Source: Coriobacteriia bacterium
GTDB taxonomy: Bacteria; Actinomycetota; Coriobacteriia; Anaerosomatales; SLCP01
Assembly: GCA_007123455.1 (NCBI GenBank)
Contig: SKKZ01000117.1
Location: forward strand, 1 to 6,275
DNA: 6,275 nucleotides
Reading direction: 5' to 3'
Part shown: piece by piece, positions 6,181 to 6,275 of the stretch
How positions within the stretch are numbered: the first letter of the stretch is position 1
Layout of the letters: each line of letters opens with the position of its first letter
Notes under the pieces: generated by a model
Databases searched by the model: none
What the model was told of the DNA's origin: nothing
Seen by the model: only the letters and a program-made list of their open reading frames with translations
Position numbers and translations under genes: made by a program

Positions 6181-6275
6181 CCCCCTGTGTGATAATCCCG
6201 ACGTTTTGGACGCGCCGCCGCGGCCGCGTGACCGAAAACCTGCTCACGGTGTACGATCACCCGACGCCGGTCGAC
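6177..6275 (+). CDS. Probable glycosyltransferase, N-terminal fragment cut by the window end
   Basis: Only the first 33 residues are visible. They begin TPCVIIPTFW, a typical first beta strand of a nucleotide-sugar-binding GT-A glycosyltransferase, followed by a basic stretch RRRGR and then VYDHPTPVD, a motif I associate with a group of uncharacterised family-2-like glycosyltransferases. GTG 6177 is the natural start: an in-frame TAG at 6171 excludes anything further upstream, and AAGGCGGA at 6163-6170 is a plausible ribosome site 6 bases away. The 48-base gap from the previous gene is the largest in the window, so this gene could start a new transcription unit. The catalytic residues lie outside the window, and the family call rests on the N-terminus alone. 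Confidence 0.5.
   Translation, partial: MTPCVIIPTFWTRRRGRVTENLLTVYDHPTPVD

Noticed and set aside
5769..6260. Minus-strand open frame of 163 codons
   Set aside because: It lies antisense to the DsbA-like gene and the glycosyltransferase start, and its translation shows no domain.
1..6275. tRNA, rRNA, riboswitch, CRISPR array or insertion sequence
   Set aside because: Nearly all bases are in well-supported genes on one strand. I saw no repeat array, no transposase motif, and no tRNA-like or preQ1 riboswitch-like element in the few short gaps.

Overview
This is a high-GC bacterial window with every gene on the + strand and almost no intergenic space. It holds the 3' part of an OmpR-type response regulator (1-468), its sensor histidine kinase (469-1950), a QueT-like membrane protein (1954-2541), a multi-domain iron-sulfur/GGDEF protein (about 2565-4403), an AmmeMemoRadiSam-type radical SAM enzyme (4417-5430), a DsbA/FrnE-like thioredoxin-fold protein (about 5451-6128) and the first 33 codons of a probable glycosyltransferase (6177-6275, running off the window). 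Oxygen-sensitive iron-sulfur proteins, an AmrS-type radical SAM enzyme and an ECF-type S component point to an anaerobic, high-GC Gram-positive. An anaerobic actinobacterial lineage such as Coriobacteriia/OPB41 would fit, but this is inference and no taxonomic marker gene is present.

Layout: the response regulator stop and the kinase ATG are directly adjacent, and the kinase stop is 3 bases from the QueT GTG. The QueT stop overlaps or lies 23 bases before the sensor start, depending on which GTG is used. The sensor stop is 13 bases before the AmrS ATG, which has a well-placed GGGAG. The AmrS stop overlaps or lies 20 bases before the DsbA-like start. The first gap of any note is 48 bases, at 6129-6176. 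It contains part of an 11-base direct repeat and a 10-codon mini-ORF. Positions 1-6128 therefore look like one transcription unit or two merged ones, with no visible internal terminator or promoter.

The most interesting object is the protein at 2565-4403. It joins a two-cluster ferredoxin domain, an [FeFe]-hydrogenase-like H-cluster domain with altered ligand loops, a four-cysteine Fe-S domain of the PF04060 type, and a complete GGDEF diguanylate cyclase domain with an intact I-site. Twelve iron-sulfur ligands and four more in PF04060 feed directly into a c-di-GMP synthase. It reads as a soluble redox, oxygen or H2 sensor that controls c-di-GMP. Hydrogenase-like sensors are known with PAS, kinase or phosphatase outputs; a GGDEF output is, as far as I know, unusual.

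The downstream AmrS-like enzyme and the DsbA-like protein add a radical/iron-sulfur enzyme and a thiol-redox protein to the same unit. Together with an envelope-sensing two-component system and a probable queuosine-precursor transporter, this suggests a redox-linked adaptive operon. The functional link between the genes is inferred from spacing only.
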